A stretch of DNA of 48,698 nucleotides from Candidatus Methanomethylophilus sp. UBA78 (GCA_002503545.1 DARY01000014.1:1-48698), one strand, 5' to 3'; shown: positions 33,600-42,905, counted from the stretch's first letter. Program-made: numbers and translations. Notes: generated by a model from the letters alone, not told the origin.

Positions 33600-35345
33600 T
33601 TGATTCTCAGGTATTTCAGGGGCAGGGATTGGGCATCCGCGGCGGTGCTGGTGGTCTTCATCATATGCCAGGTGTACCTGGACCTCGAGATCCCCGGCTA
33701 CATGAGCGACATCACCTACGCGATCCAGACGGGCGGCGGGACCGATGTCGTGAGGTCCTACGGCACCGAGATGGTGGTCTGCGCCTTCCTGAGCCTCGGA
33801 TGCTCCCTGGCGGCCGGTTTCTTTGCCACGAGCATAGCCGTGTCCTTCGCGAGGACCCTGCGCGAGAAGCAGTTCGACCGCGTACAGGAGTTCTCCGCGC
33901 AGGAGATAAACAGGTTCTCCGCCGCCAGCCTCATAACCCGCTCCACCAACGACGTGTACCATCTTATGGTCTTCACGGCCAGGGGCCTGCAGATCGTGAT
34001 AAAGTCCCCCATACTCGCCACCTGGGCCCTGCTGAAGATATCCGGCAGCAACTGGGAGTGGACGGCCGCCACCGCCGTCGCGGTCGCCGTCCTCATCGCC
34101 GTGGTGTCGGTCACCATGTGGTACACCGTCCCCCGCTTCAAGAGGATACAGTGGCTGACGGACGGGATAAACCGCGTCACCAGGGAGAACCTCGACGGCA
34201 TACGCGTCATACGCGCCTACAACGCCGAGGAGTACCAGCAGGGCAAGTTCGACAGGGCCAACGAGGAGCTGCTGCGGAACAACGTCACCGCCGCCCACGC
34301 CATGGCCCCCATGCATCCCGTGACGTCGTCGCTCAACAACTTCCTGACCATGTCCATCTACTGGATAGGGGCGGGGCTGATAGCGGCCGCCGGGAGCACC
34401 GACGGGAAGATGCTGCTGTTCTCGGACATGATCGTGTTCTCGTCGTACGCCATGCAGGTCATATCGGCCTTCATGCTGATGATCGGCATAGTCAGGGGAC
34501 TGCCGCGCGCCATGGTGGCGGCCGGCCGCGTGGGCGAGGTCATCGAGACGGAGCCCTCCATCAGGGACGGCGGGTTCGGCGGCGGGACCGCGTCGGAGGG
34601 CGAGGTCGAGTTCAGGAACGTGAGGTTCTCCTACCCGGGCAAGGTGGAGCCGGCCGTGGACGGGGTCAGCTTCAGGATCGGCAGGGGGCAGACCCTGGCC
34701 ATCATCGGACCGACTGGCAGCGGCAAGAGCGCCCTCGTCGGCCTCATACCCAGATTCTACGACCCGGACGAGGGGAGCATACTGGTGGACGGCGTCGACG
34801 TCCGCGACTACGACCAGAAGGCCCTCCGCAAGAGAATAGGGTACATCCCGCAGAGCGCCGTCATATTCTCCGGGTCGGTGTAGTACAACGTCAACTACGG
34901 CGACACGGCGGAGGAGAGGACGAGGGAGGACGTGAGGAAGGCGCTGGAGATCGCCCAGGGGCTCGACTTCGTGGAGAAGATGGAGGGAGGGGTCGAGGGA
35001 TACGTGTCCCAGCACGGCAGGAACGTCTCCGGCGGACAGAAGCAGAGGATCTGCATAGCCCGCGCGGTCTGCAGGAGACCGGAGATCCTCATCTTCGACG
35101 ACACCTTCTCCGCCCTCGACTTCAAGACCGATCTGGCACTACGCGAATCCCTCAGGAGGGAGACGACCGGGACGACGAAGATCGTCGTGGCCCAGAGGAT
35201 AGGCACCATCATGGACGCCGACCGCATAATCGTCCTCGACGGCGGGAGGGTCGTGGGCGACGGCACCCACGAGGAGCTGATGGAGAACTGCGGACTGTAC
35301 CGCGAGATAGCGATGTCCCAGATATCCGGGGAGGTGGGACCGTGA
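33600..35345 (+). CDS. ABC exporter subunit 1 with in-frame TAG (probable pyrrolysine codon or readthrough)
   Basis: 581 residues counting TAG 34881-34883 (codon 428) as an amino acid. Membrane domain 1 to about 310 with six helices; nucleotide-binding domain about 330-581: IGPTGSGKSALVG, QSAVIFSGSV-TAG-YNVNYGD, signature VSGGQKQRICIARAV, Walker B ILIFDDTFSALD (Asp in place of catalytic Glu), and VAQR in place of the switch His. These are marks of the degenerate-site half of heterodimeric exporters. The frame continues unbroken and conserved past the TAG to TGA. Start: TTG at 33600, after GAGAGG. If TAG stops translation the product lacks its ABC signature and is dead. Confidence 0.85.
34881..34883 (+). 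other. In-frame amber codon TAG within the exporter ATPase domain
   Basis: Sits between FSGSV and YNVNYGD, at the position right after the Q-loop region where exporters have GTIRENI or GTVRDNV. Sequence on both sides is clearly coding in the same frame, so it is not a frameshift. A one-base change from GAG, AAG or CAG would explain it. Confidence 0.8.
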
Positions 35346-37168
35346 GCGCCCCCGCGCAGCCGAAGGCACCCTCCGCAACCAAGGGAGGACCCAGATGGGC
35401 CGTGGGCGAGAAGCCCAAGGACATGCGCGGCACCATGGCCCGCCTCATGCGCTACATAGGGAAGTACCGCCGCGACATCGTCGCGGGGGTGGCGTTCTCC
35501 ATAGCCGCCGCCGTGCTGACCCTCATCGGACCGCAGTACCTGGCACAGATCACCGACCTGATCTCCGGGGCGATACTCGGAGGGACGGCCCTCGATATGG
35601 AGGGGATCTGGCACATATGTGCCGTCCTGATCGTCATCTACTCGGCGAGCGTCCTCCTCTCCACGGGACAGGAGTACCTCATATCGGCCTCCTCGGAGAA
35701 GATAGCCAACATCATGCGCGACGACCTCTCGGGAAAGATCAACCGCATCCCCCTCGGGTACTACGACAGCAGCAGCACGGGCGACATCATGAGCCGTCTG
35801 ACCAACGATGCGGACACGGTCGGGAACAGCAGCAGCGAGAGCATCGCCCTCCTCATCTCGTCCGTGACGATGGCCGCCGGCGCCCTGATCATGATGTTCT
35901 ACACGGACAGCTCCCTGGCGGCGGTCGCCGTGCTGCCCACCGCCTTCGGGTTCGTGCTCATGTTCGTCCTGATAAAGAAGTCGCACAAGTACTACAGGAG
36001 GCAGCAGAGGGACCTCGGGGTGATGAACGGGCTGGTGGAGGAGGTCTACTACGGACACGACATCGTCCGGGCCTACAACGGGGAGGAGGGTTCGAAGAGG
36101 AGGTTCTCCGCCATCAACGAGAGCCTCTACTCGAGCGCCTTCCGCGCACGCTTCATGACGAGCCTCATGCCGCAGATGCTCAGCTTCATCAGCAACATAG
36201 GCTACGTGGCGGTCTGCATATTCGGTTCCATGATGGTCATCGACGGCAGCATCGGCTACGGGGCCGTCGTGGCGTTCATAGTCTACATCCACCAGTTCAC
36301 GAGACCCATCCTCATGGTGTCCGAGTCGCTCGTCCTGATGCAGTCGGTGGCCGCCGCCTCCGAGCGCATATTCGAGTTCCTGGACGCCCCCGAGATGGAG
36401 AAGGAGGAGATCGGGGGGAACGTCCCCGCCGATGTGAGGGGGGCGGTCGAGTTCAGGGACGTCCGCTTCGGGTACGTCCCCGGGAGGGAGATCATCCACG
36501 GGTTCTCGCAGAAGGTGGAACCGGGGCAGAAGGTCGCCATCGTGGGCCCCACCGGCGCGGGGAAGACGACCATCGTCAACCTGCTGATGAGGTTCTACGA
36601 GACCGACTCCGGGGAGATCCTCGTGGACGGGGTGCCGACCCGTTCCATGACGAGGGCGCAGGTGCACGACCTGTTCTGCATGGTCCTCCAGGACACGTGG
36701 CTGTTCGAGGGGACGATAAGGGAGAACATCGTCTACACCGGGAAGGACGTCTCCGACGGGGAGGTCGCCGAGGCGTGCAGGGCGGCCGGCATCGACGAGT
36801 TCATACGGAGCCTCCCGGACGGGTACGACACGGTGCTCACGGAGGGCACGAAGCTCTCCGCCGGGCAGAAGCAGCAGATCACCATCGCCCGCGCCATGGT
36901 CCGCGACGCCCCGCTCCTGATCCTCGACGAGGCCACGAGCTCGGTGGACACCATGACCGAGAAGCGCATACAGAACGCCATGGACCTGCTGATGAAGGGC
37001 AGGACCTCGTTCGTGATCGCGCACCGCCTCTCCACGGTGAGGAACGCCGACCTCATCCTCGTGATGAGGGACGGGGAGATATGCGAGAAGGGGACCCACG
37101 GGGAGCTGATGGAGAAGGGCGGATTCTACCGCGAACTGTACGACAGTCAGTTCGAGAACAGCGAGTGA
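35342..37168 (+). CDS. ABC exporter subunit 2 (MdlB/TM288 type)
   Basis: 608 residues from a GTG at 35342 overlapping the stop of subunit 1 (GTGA). Ala/Pro/Lys-rich start, six-helix membrane domain (about 40-330), ATPase with VGPTGAGKTTIVNLL, VLQDTWLFEGTIRENI, signature LSAGQKQQITIARA (LSAGQ rather than LSGGQ), Walker B LLILDEATSSVD with a proper Glu, and switch His in IAHRLST. It supplies the active Walker B and His but a modified signature, complementing subunit 1. Exports an unknown compound; peptides, lipids or drugs are common for the family. Confidence 0.92.
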   Translation: MSAPAQPKAPSATKGGPRWAVGEKPKDMRGTMARLMRYIGKYRRDIVAGVAFSIAAAVLTLIGPQYLAQITDLISGAILGGTALDMEGIWHICAVLIVIYSASVLLSTGQEYLISASSEKIANIMRDDLSGKINRIPLGYYDSSSTGDIMSRLTNDADTVGNSSSESIALLISSVTMAAGALIMMFYTDSSLAAVAVLPTAFGFVLMFVLIKKSHKYYRRQQRDLGVMNGLVEEVYYGHDIVRAYNGEEGSKRRFSAINESLYSSAFRARFMTSLMPQMLSFISNIGYVAVCIFGSMMVIDGSIGYGAVVAFIVYIHQFTRPILMVSESLVLMQSVAAASERIFEFLDAPEMEKEEIGGNVPADVRGAVEFRDVRFGYVPGREIIHGFSQKVEPGQKVAIVGPTGAGKTTIVNLLMRFYETDSGEILVDGVPTRSMTRAQVHDLFCMVLQDTWLFEGTIRENIVYTGKDVSDGEVAEACRAAGIDEFIRSLPDGYDTVLTEGTKLSAGQKQQITIARAMVRDAPLLILDEATSSVDTMTEKRIQNAMDLLMKGRTSFVIAHRLSTVRNADLILVMRDGEICEKGTHGELMEKGGFYRELYDSQFENSE

Positions 37169-37398
37169 ACGGGAAGTCCCGTGCGGGACCGTAAAAACCA
37201 ACTGGTGTGGTTAAGGAATTTGCGGTGTAGTGCAGTGGTGGATGCACTTTTATCATTGTGCCCCCAGTATATAAATATTGCCTGAAAATTGGACATATTA
37301 GGAATAATCATTATATACGATATGTCGCTGACTTCGAGCCCGGACCCCCTCTCCGGCGGACGTGCGTCCGGGAGGGGGGCGGGCCGGAACCCATGGGT
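37169..37398. other. Intergenic region between convergent ABC exporter and FprA genes
   Basis: No gene seen. Contains a plus-strand TATATAAATA (37268-37277) with no obvious gene downstream on that strand, an AT-rich patch (37290-37325), and a GC-rich hairpin (about 37344-37384, with CCCCCTCTCCGG and CCGGGAGGGGGG arms) directly after the FprA stop on the minus strand, possibly its terminator. Confidence 0.4.
37344..37384 (-). terminator. GC-rich hairpin downstream of fprA
   Basis: CCCCCTCTCCGG pairs with CCGGGAGGGGGG around a GCGGACGTGCGT loop. It lies 15 nt beyond the fprA stop. No T-run of note follows on the minus strand within 10 nt, so terminator function is only probable. Confidence 0.35.
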
Positions 37399-38556
37399 TC
37401 ATCCGAGGATGCTGTCGGCGAGCGCGGCGATCTGCGCCTCGTTCTCCGGGCTCACGGCCGAATGGATGGTGATCCTGGGCTCCACGATCTCCACGTTCTC
37501 CATGCCGCCGAGGTGCTTGGCCATGAACTTGCCGGAGCAGGGCCCGAAGGTCCCGTTCTCCACGATGCCGACCTTCCTGGACTGGTACATCTTCCCGCCT
37601 ATGTCCGTGAGGAAGGCGTCCATCTGCGGGGCGAGGCCGCCCTCGTAGGAGGGTGCGAGGACGACCATCCTGCTGTAGCGGAAGGCGGCCTCGAGGGCGT
37701 AGGAGACGTCGGTGCGGACGAGGTCCACGACCTGGGTCTCGGCGCCCTTCCCCCTCAGGATGCCGTCCAGCATCTCGGCGGCCCGGCGGGTGTTGCCGTA
37801 GAAGGAGACGTAGATTATCGCCACGCCCTCGGTCTCCGGGCGGTACGAGGACCAGACATCGTAATGTGCCAGATATCCCGGGATATCGCTGTCGAGGACG
37901 CAGCCGTGCAGGGGGCATATCTTCGCTATGTCGAAGGCGGAGAGTTTGGAGAGGACCCTCCTGACCATCGGGCCGAACTTCCCGACGATGTTCATGTAGT
38001 ACCTCCTCGCCCCCGAGAGCCAATCGTACGACGGGTCGTAGGGACCGAACCTCCCGAAGGCGTCCGCGGAGAACAGGACCCCCTCGGTCTCCTCGTACGA
38101 CATCATGACCTCCGGCCAATGGACCATCATGGCATCCACGAAGCGGAGCCTCGGTCCGCCGAGGTCGAGGACGTCCCCCTCCCTGACGACGTCGCAGAGG
38201 GGTGACATGTCCCTGTTCATGAACTGGGACATCATGACCACGGCCTTGGCCGAGGTGACTATCCTTACCCCGGGGAACAGGGAGAGGACGGTCCCTATGT
38301 TGGCGGAGTGGTCGGGCTCCATGTGGTGCACGACGAAGTAGTCGAGCCTCCTGCCGTCCAGGACCCTCTTCAGGTCCGCGACCCACTCCCCGGTGGTCCC
38401 GGCGTCCGCGGCGTCGAGGAGGGCAGTCTTCTCGCCCTCCACGACGTACGTGTTGTAGGTTATCCCCTCGGGGATCGGATATCTGGCCTCGAAGAGGTCG
38501 GAATCCGGGTCCGCCTCGGATATGAGCGTGATCCTGTCGGTTATCTTGGATATCAT
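37399..38556 (-). CDS. fprA: F420H2 oxidase / flavodiiron protein FprA
   Basis: 385 residues. Reduces O2 to water with reduced F420 in methanogens, protecting them from oxygen. The metallo-beta-lactamase domain (about 1-250) holds the diiron ligands HHMEPDHS (H-x-E-x-D-H), MMVHWPEVM, FSADAFG and CPLHG. The C-terminal flavodoxin domain (about 255-385) begins VAIIYVSFYGNTRRAAEML, the FMN phosphate loop, and has LAPSYEGGLAPQMDAF. The protein is complete. It lies alone, convergent with the exporter and divergent from the HNH gene. Confidence 0.95.
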   Translation of the reverse strand: MISKITDRITLISEADPDSDLFEARYPIPEGITYNTYVVEGEKTALLDAADAGTTGEWVADLKRVLDGRRLDYFVVHHMEPDHSANIGTVLSLFPGVRIVTSAKAVVMMSQFMNRDMSPLCDVVREGDVLDLGGPRLRFVDAMMVHWPEVMMSYEETEGVLFSADAFGRFGPYDPSYDWLSGARRYYMNIVGKFGPMVRRVLSKLSAFDIAKICPLHGCVLDSDIPGYLAHYDVWSSYRPETEGVAIIYVSFYGNTRRAAEMLDGILRGKGAETQVVDLVRTDVSYALEAAFRYSRMVVLAPSYEGGLAPQMDAFLTDIGGKMYQSRKVGIVENGTFGPCSGKFMAKHLGGMENVEIVEPRITIHSAVSPENEAQIAALADSILG

Positions 38557-38618
38557 TTCCGTTCCCTATAATCACCGTCTGCCACGATATTAAGGTTGCT
38601 GACGGGGAACCCCCTCCG

Positions 38619-38630
38619 GCAGATATATCC
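38619..38630 (+). promoter_or_regulatory. TATA-like element of the HNH gene
   Basis: CAGATATATCC at 38619-38629 lies about 28 nt upstream of the ATG at 38653, supporting that start and a leaderless transcript. Confidence 0.45.
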
Positions 38631-38652
38631 GGTCCCCGGGACATATGCGGCC

Positions 38653-39471
38653 ATGGGCGCAGACTACACGGAGGACGAGTGCATCCTCGCCCTCCACATC
38701 TACCTCCGCACTCCCCGGAAGTACATAACCAAGGACAACCCCGACATAGTGGAACTCAGCAACTTCCTGAGCAGGATGGGTTACGGACGCAGTCCCGGAT
38801 CGGTCAAGGCCAAAGTGGAGAACTTCAAAACGCTCGACCCGTACTACGAGGGCAGGGGGCTGTCCCACGGCTCCAAGACGGATAAGAAGGTCTGGGACAT
38901 CTATGCGGCGGACGGTTTCCGCGGCATAGCCGAGGCCGCCGAGACCGCGAGGAGGAGGATCGCCGGCGGCAGGGAGCCGGAATCGGGGGAGGAGCTCCTG
39001 GACGGGATACCGGGGGAGGTGCGGCGCTACGAGGTCGGCGTGCGCATGAACCAGGACATATTCAGGGCGAGGGTGATGAACGCCTACGGGTCCGAATGCT
39101 GCCTCACCGGGGTGGAGAGTCCCCCGCTCCTGCGGGCCAGCCACATAAAGCCGTGGAGCGCGTGCGGGGAGCGCGCCGAGGAGAGGATCGACCCCCGCAA
39201 CGGACTCTGCCTCAACGCGTTCCACGACGCCGCCTTCGACAGGGGGTTCTTCACCCTGGACGAGAAGCTGCGGGTGGAGCTGTCGCCGTATCTGAAGGAG
39301 ATGGGATCGAAGGATACGATAGAGAAGTGGTTCCGCCCCTACGAGGGGAAGAAGGTGGAACCCGCCGTCAGGATATGCGCGCCGTCGGAGGAGTACCTCG
39401 AATACCACCGGAGGGAGGTGTTCGTGGACACGGCAGAGAAGATAGACAGAATTCGCTACAATCGCAGGTAA
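38653..39471 (+). CDS. HNH endonuclease (restriction-type)
   Basis: 272 residues. N-terminal helical domain with ILALHIYLRTPRKYI and VELSNFLSRMG; C-terminal HNH nuclease: GSECCLTGVESPPLLRASHIKPWSA, then NGLCLNAFHDAAFDRGFFTLDEK. This layout is common in putative restriction endonucleases. The gene is GC-rich like the core genome, yet its stop overlaps the start of the AT-rich vsr gene (TAATG). It may be the ancestral neighbour of the island or part of the same system. Confidence 0.88.
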   Translation: MGADYTEDECILALHIYLRTPRKYITKDNPDIVELSNFLSRMGYGRSPGSVKAKVENFKTLDPYYEGRGLSHGSKTDKKVWDIYAADGFRGIAEAAETARRRIAGGREPESGEELLDGIPGEVRRYEVGVRMNQDIFRARVMNAYGSECCLTGVESPPLLRASHIKPWSACGERAEERIDPRNGLCLNAFHDAAFDRGFFTLDEKLRVELSPYLKEMGSKDTIEKWFRPYEGKKVEPAVRICAPSEEYLEYHRREVFVDTAEKIDRIRYNRR

Positions 39472-39947
39472 TGCACTCTCGAAGTATACATAAACGGGCA
39501 TCGCAATCATGCAATTCCTTGGACAACCACACCCCGGAACAGCGCAGAAAAAATATGAAAGCTATCCGTTGCAAGGATACTGAAATTGAACTGATGCTTC
39601 GCAAAGAGCTGTGGTCAAGAGGTCTGCGTTACCAGAAAAACTGCAAAAGCCTGCCGGGCAAGCCAGACTTGGTTTTCAAGGGAGCGAAAGTAGCGGTTTT
39701 CTGCGATTCGGAATTCTGGCATGGATTCGATTGGGAAAATCAGAAAAAACGCATAGGATCCAAACGGGAATACTGGATTCCGAAAATAGAACGCAATATC
39801 CAAAGGGATTGCGAAGTCAATGAACTCCTAAAGAAACAAGGATACAGGGTCATAAGATTTTGGGGAAAGGAAATAAAAACAAATCTCTCTGGCTGCGCAG
39901 ACTTGGTTGAAAATACCATACGTGCAAACGAAAAACGCAAATTATAA
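39471..39947 (+). CDS. vsr: Very short patch repair (Vsr) endonuclease
   Basis: 158 residues. Nicks beside T:G mismatches that arise when 5-methylcytosine deaminates, and so accompanies C5 methyltransferases. The family start is clear: LDNHTPEQRRKNMKAIRCKDT, then ELMLRKELWSRGLRY, LPGKPDLVFKGAKVAVFCD (catalytic Asp), FWHGFDW, and W-I-PKIERNIQRD. The N-terminal 22 residues before the motif are extra; the ATG at 39471 overlaps the HNH stop. Base composition drops sharply to AT-rich here. Confidence 0.93.
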   Translation: MHSRSIHKRASQSCNSLDNHTPEQRRKNMKAIRCKDTEIELMLRKELWSRGLRYQKNCKSLPGKPDLVFKGAKVAVFCDSEFWHGFDWENQKKRIGSKREYWIPKIERNIQRDCEVNELLKKQGYRVIRFWGKEIKTNLSGCADLVENTIRANEKRKL

Positions 39948-39974
39948 ACCGCAAAGAACTATCGGCTCAGCACA

Positions 39975-40964
39975 ATGACCTCAGATTACAATGTTGCCAG
40001 TCTTTTTGCAGGAATCGGCGGAATATGCCTTGGTTTCAAAGAAGCGGGAGCCAACATTGTCTGGGCGAACGAAATTGATAGTTACGCGTGCAAAACATAT
40101 AGGAAAAATTTTGACGGTGCACCCTACTTGGATGAAGGGGATATTTATGAAAAAAACATTCCCGATTCAATACGCGTAGACATAATGGCCGCAGGATTCC
40201 CCTGCCAGGCTTTCTCAATAGCCGGATACAGAAAAGGTTTTGAAGATGAACGCGGCGTGCTATACACCCAAGTTCTAAGAATGATTCAAGAAAAGAAGCC
40301 CATGGGTGTTTTTCTTGAGAATGTAAAAAATTTAAAAACCCATGATAAAGGCAATACATACAGAGTGATTCGCGAATCATTGGAATCTGAGGATTATGAA
40401 GTTACAGAAGCCATTCTGAACACAATGGATTACGGGAACATTCCTCAAAATCGCGAAAGAATATATGTTGTCGCATTCAAAAAAGATTCCAACGGCGGAT
40501 CTGCGATGAAGCATTTCTCATTCCCGAAACCGATTGAATTGACAAAAACAATACATGACCTGGTGGATATCAACGTAAAACAGGATGACATCTACTACTA
40601 CGCTAAAGAACACCAATACTACAGCCGCCTCAACGAAGCCATGACCAATGAGGACACCGTGTATCAGTGGCGCAGAATATATGTGAGGGAGAACAAAAGC
40701 AACGTTTGCCCCACCCTTACTGCAAATATGGGCACGGGAGGGCACAACGTACCAATAATAAAAGACAAATACGGAATAAGAAAAATTACTCCCGAAGAAT
40801 GCCTGCGTTTTCAAGGTTTCCCAGAGGAATACAAGTTTCCAGATATGGCTAACTCGCATAAATATAAACAAGCCGGAAACTCGGTATCGGTCCCGGTTGT
40901 AAAACGCATAGCCGAAAATATGATTGAAGCCATGGACAGGTACAGAGATGTTCTCCGAAGCTGA
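39975..40964 (+). CDS. DNA (cytosine-5) methyltransferase
   Basis: 329 residues, complete. Motif I SLFAGIGGICLGFKEAG, motif IV GFPCQAFSIAG with the catalytic Cys, motif VI LENVKNL, motif VIII QNRERIYVV, motif IX-X with RKITPEECLRFQGFPEEY and YKQAGNSVSVPVVKRIAE. The variable target-recognition part (about 180-270) is short, so the recognition site cannot be read. It follows vsr by 27 nt and protects DNA from the endonuclease encoded next. Confidence 0.96.
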   Translation: MTSDYNVASLFAGIGGICLGFKEAGANIVWANEIDSYACKTYRKNFDGAPYLDEGDIYEKNIPDSIRVDIMAAGFPCQAFSIAGYRKGFEDERGVLYTQVLRMIQEKKPMGVFLENVKNLKTHDKGNTYRVIRESLESEDYEVTEAILNTMDYGNIPQNRERIYVVAFKKDSNGGSAMKHFSFPKPIELTKTIHDLVDINVKQDDIYYYAKEHQYYSRLNEAMTNEDTVYQWRRIYVRENKSNVCPTLTANMGTGGHNVPIIKDKYGIRKITPEECLRFQGFPEEYKFPDMANSHKYKQAGNSVSVPVVKRIAENMIEAMDRYRDVLRS

Positions 40965-42150
40965 AATGGAAGACAGAAAGAAATATTTGCGCAATCTGGT
41001 CGCAAACTGTTCCCTGAGCTCCATCCACTCCGACAGCAAAAAGCCATATCTGGAATACAGGGTGGCGGAAAACATATTCTGCGAAGCTTTCCACGCACAG
41101 AATGTTTCCAGACAGGACATAGCCATAGATGCGGTTTTAGGAAAACTCGGCATAGGAATAAAGACGTTCGTAGACGGCACAGCTTATCAAAAAATTGCAG
41201 AATTCGATAAGCATACGGACTATTCGAAAATTTTCGATGATCTGGCTATAGTGAAGAACATCGCAAAGAAAAGAAACCACAGATTAGACGAAGCGATCAA
41301 AAAACATAACCTTGACGAATTAATCTATCACTATACGGTACGTTATGACGGATCCATATCGGTATTTGAATGTCCGATGCACCACATAGACGTAGATTCC
41401 ATAAAATACGTATCCCGCACAGAAAATACGATTCATTTCAATGATAAATTGAAGAATTATAAATTTTCAATTTCCAAAAGCACGCTCTATATGGAATTCG
41501 ATGTTTCTAATCCGCTTATTAATCTGCAGGTAAAAAATCTAACAGATGCATCCGAAAGCATATTGGATCTTTATGAGAAAAGATATGGGAAAATTTTGCT
41601 CGATCCTGCAGACGATAACGAATACGAAGAACCGGAATTCAGCGAAACCGTCCCGGATAATCCGTACATAGACGACTCTGTAATTCTCCCCCTGTTCTCG
41701 ACGAAAAAAATCGACGGGAAACCTACCAGATATGTCCCTGAAAGATCAGGGGTCAATCAGTGGAACGCGAACGGCCGTACCAGGCACCCATGCGAAGTGT
41801 ATGTACCGGTTCCATCATACATACATAAAAACCATCCTGGATTTTTCCCCCCGAATACGGAAACATTCAGTCTGGAACTTCCGGGAGGCAGGATTTTAAG
41901 CGCCAAACTGTGCCAGAGCGGAGACAAAGGACTGATGTCCAACCCCAACAAAGATCTTGGGGAATGGCTTCTGAAAAACGTATTCGAACAGAAAGATGGT
42001 GAACTCATCACTTATGAAATGATGGAATACATCCGTGTAAATGCGGTGAGAGTTACTAAACTTAAAACCGGACACTACTACATGAACTTCATATATGTGC
42101 CGCAGGGCTACAAACTTGGAAAAACAACTCAATTTTCATCTTCCAGATGA
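40948..42150 (+). CDS. Restriction endonuclease with NgoFVII-like B3 DNA-binding C-terminus
   Basis: 400 residues. N-terminal nuclease-like part with DIAIDAVLGKLGIGIKTFVDG (about 52-72), reading as a PD-(D/E)xK-type D...(I)xK core. The C-terminal about 130 residues (GVNQWNANGRTRHPCEVYVPVP, HPGFFPPNTETFSLELPGG, LMSNPNKDLGEWLLKNVF) match the B3-like domain of NgoFVII-class enzymes, which reads the target. The ATG at 40948 overlaps the methyltransferase by 17 nt; ATG 40966 (MEDRKKYL) directly after its stop is nearly as likely. Its last 22 nt overlap the convergent gene at 42129. Confidence 0.8.
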   Translation: MFSEAEMEDRKKYLRNLVANCSLSSIHSDSKKPYLEYRVAENIFCEAFHAQNVSRQDIAIDAVLGKLGIGIKTFVDGTAYQKIAEFDKHTDYSKIFDDLAIVKNIAKKRNHRLDEAIKKHNLDELIYHYTVRYDGSISVFECPMHHIDVDSIKYVSRTENTIHFNDKLKNYKFSISKSTLYMEFDVSNPLINLQVKNLTDASESILDLYEKRYGKILLDPADDNEYEEPEFSETVPDNPYIDDSVILPLFSTKKIDGKPTRYVPERSGVNQWNANGRTRHPCEVYVPVPSYIHKNHPGFFPPNTETFSLELPGGRILSAKLCQSGDKGLMSNPNKDLGEWLLKNVFEQKDGELITYEMMEYIRVNAVRVTKLKTGHYYMNFIYVPQGYKLGKTTQFSSSR

Positions 42151-42905
42151 TTTTCCACGGATCTGTACCAACCGAGATACTCTGTCAACTTGGCAACAAT
42201 TTTCTCTTCGGATAGAGCGTAAATTATTATCGCCCTGTCCAGAACGAATATATGCTTCATTACAGCTCTGACCTCCGACCTGGACAGCGGACGGCCGTTC
42301 AGACGTTCATTCATCAACACTTTTGCGAAACATCTGGTAAGTTCCGGATTGAACTGGTCGCGATCCAAAATGTTTGTCATTATGTCCTGATTGCTCATGA
42401 TCTCTCTTGTAAGAGCGTACTTATCTGGCAGAGAATCGTCGTTCGGTGAAACCGTAAGATAGACAATCCACCAAAGCCTGCTGAGGCCGTTTCTCTCACG
42501 TTCGCGCCTTGACGGCGCCCATGTCATAAGATAACGGGATTTTAAAGTCCTCAAGTCTTTGTCTTCTTCATCTACGAATGGCCATCTGTAACGCATATAC
42601 TCCAAGTTTGCATGAACCATTGCATTCCAAAAAGCACCACTCGAAGCCAGAAATACTGCAACATCATTCTCCATTCTTTCATAAAGAGCCACGGCGTTGT
42701 TGTAATCTGTTTTTGAAGGATCGTCCGGATTGCTGTAATCGAATTCGATAGGTTTGATATACAGACTGCTGTTCTCCGGCCTGTATTCTTTTTCGTTCAG
42801 AAAACTTAGCAACCACGAGTCTTCGAACAGATATCTATCAAGATTTTCTTCGGCATTATTTAAAATCGTATCAACCATTTCTTCAGTGAGGTTAGGAACA
42901 ATCAT
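42129..42905 (-). CDS. DUF6339-like protein
   Basis: 258 residues, soluble, Trp/Arg-rich centre: NLEYMRYRWPFVDEED and RERERNGLSRLWWIVYLT, with an N-terminal LTEEMVDTILNNAEENLDRYL. The pattern resembles DUF6339, a family often encoded in restriction islands with GHKL ATPases and cytosine methyltransferases. No catalytic motif is seen. The start overlaps the upstream stop (ATGA), and the end overlaps the convergent endonuclease by 22 nt. Role in the system is unknown. Confidence 0.7.
   Translation of the reverse strand: MIVPNLTEEMVDTILNNAEENLDRYLFEDSWLLSFLNEKEYRPENSSLYIKPIEFDYSNPDDPSKTDYNNAVALYERMENDVAVFLASSGAFWNAMVHANLEYMRYRWPFVDEEDKDLRTLKSRYLMTWAPSRRERERNGLSRLWWIVYLTVSPNDDSLPDKYALTREIMSNQDIMTNILDRDQFNPELTRCFAKVLMNERLNGRPLSRSEVRAVMKHIFVLDRAIIIYALSEEKIVAKLTEYLGWYRSVENHLEDEN

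Noticed and set aside
33580..33603. Seven-codon open frame overlapping the exporter start
   Set aside because: Too short to judge; could be a leader peptide but nothing supports it beyond the TTGA overlap.
33531..34883. Reading the exporter gene as a truncated protein or pseudogene ending at TAG
   Set aside because: Coding sequence with conserved ABC motifs continues in the same frame immediately after the TAG and the second subunit is intact, so a readthrough gene is more economical, though a nonsense mutation is not excluded.
37258..38205. Plus-strand open frame across fprA
   Set aside because: Antisense shadow of fprA; product is low-complexity His/Gly/Arg/Pro.
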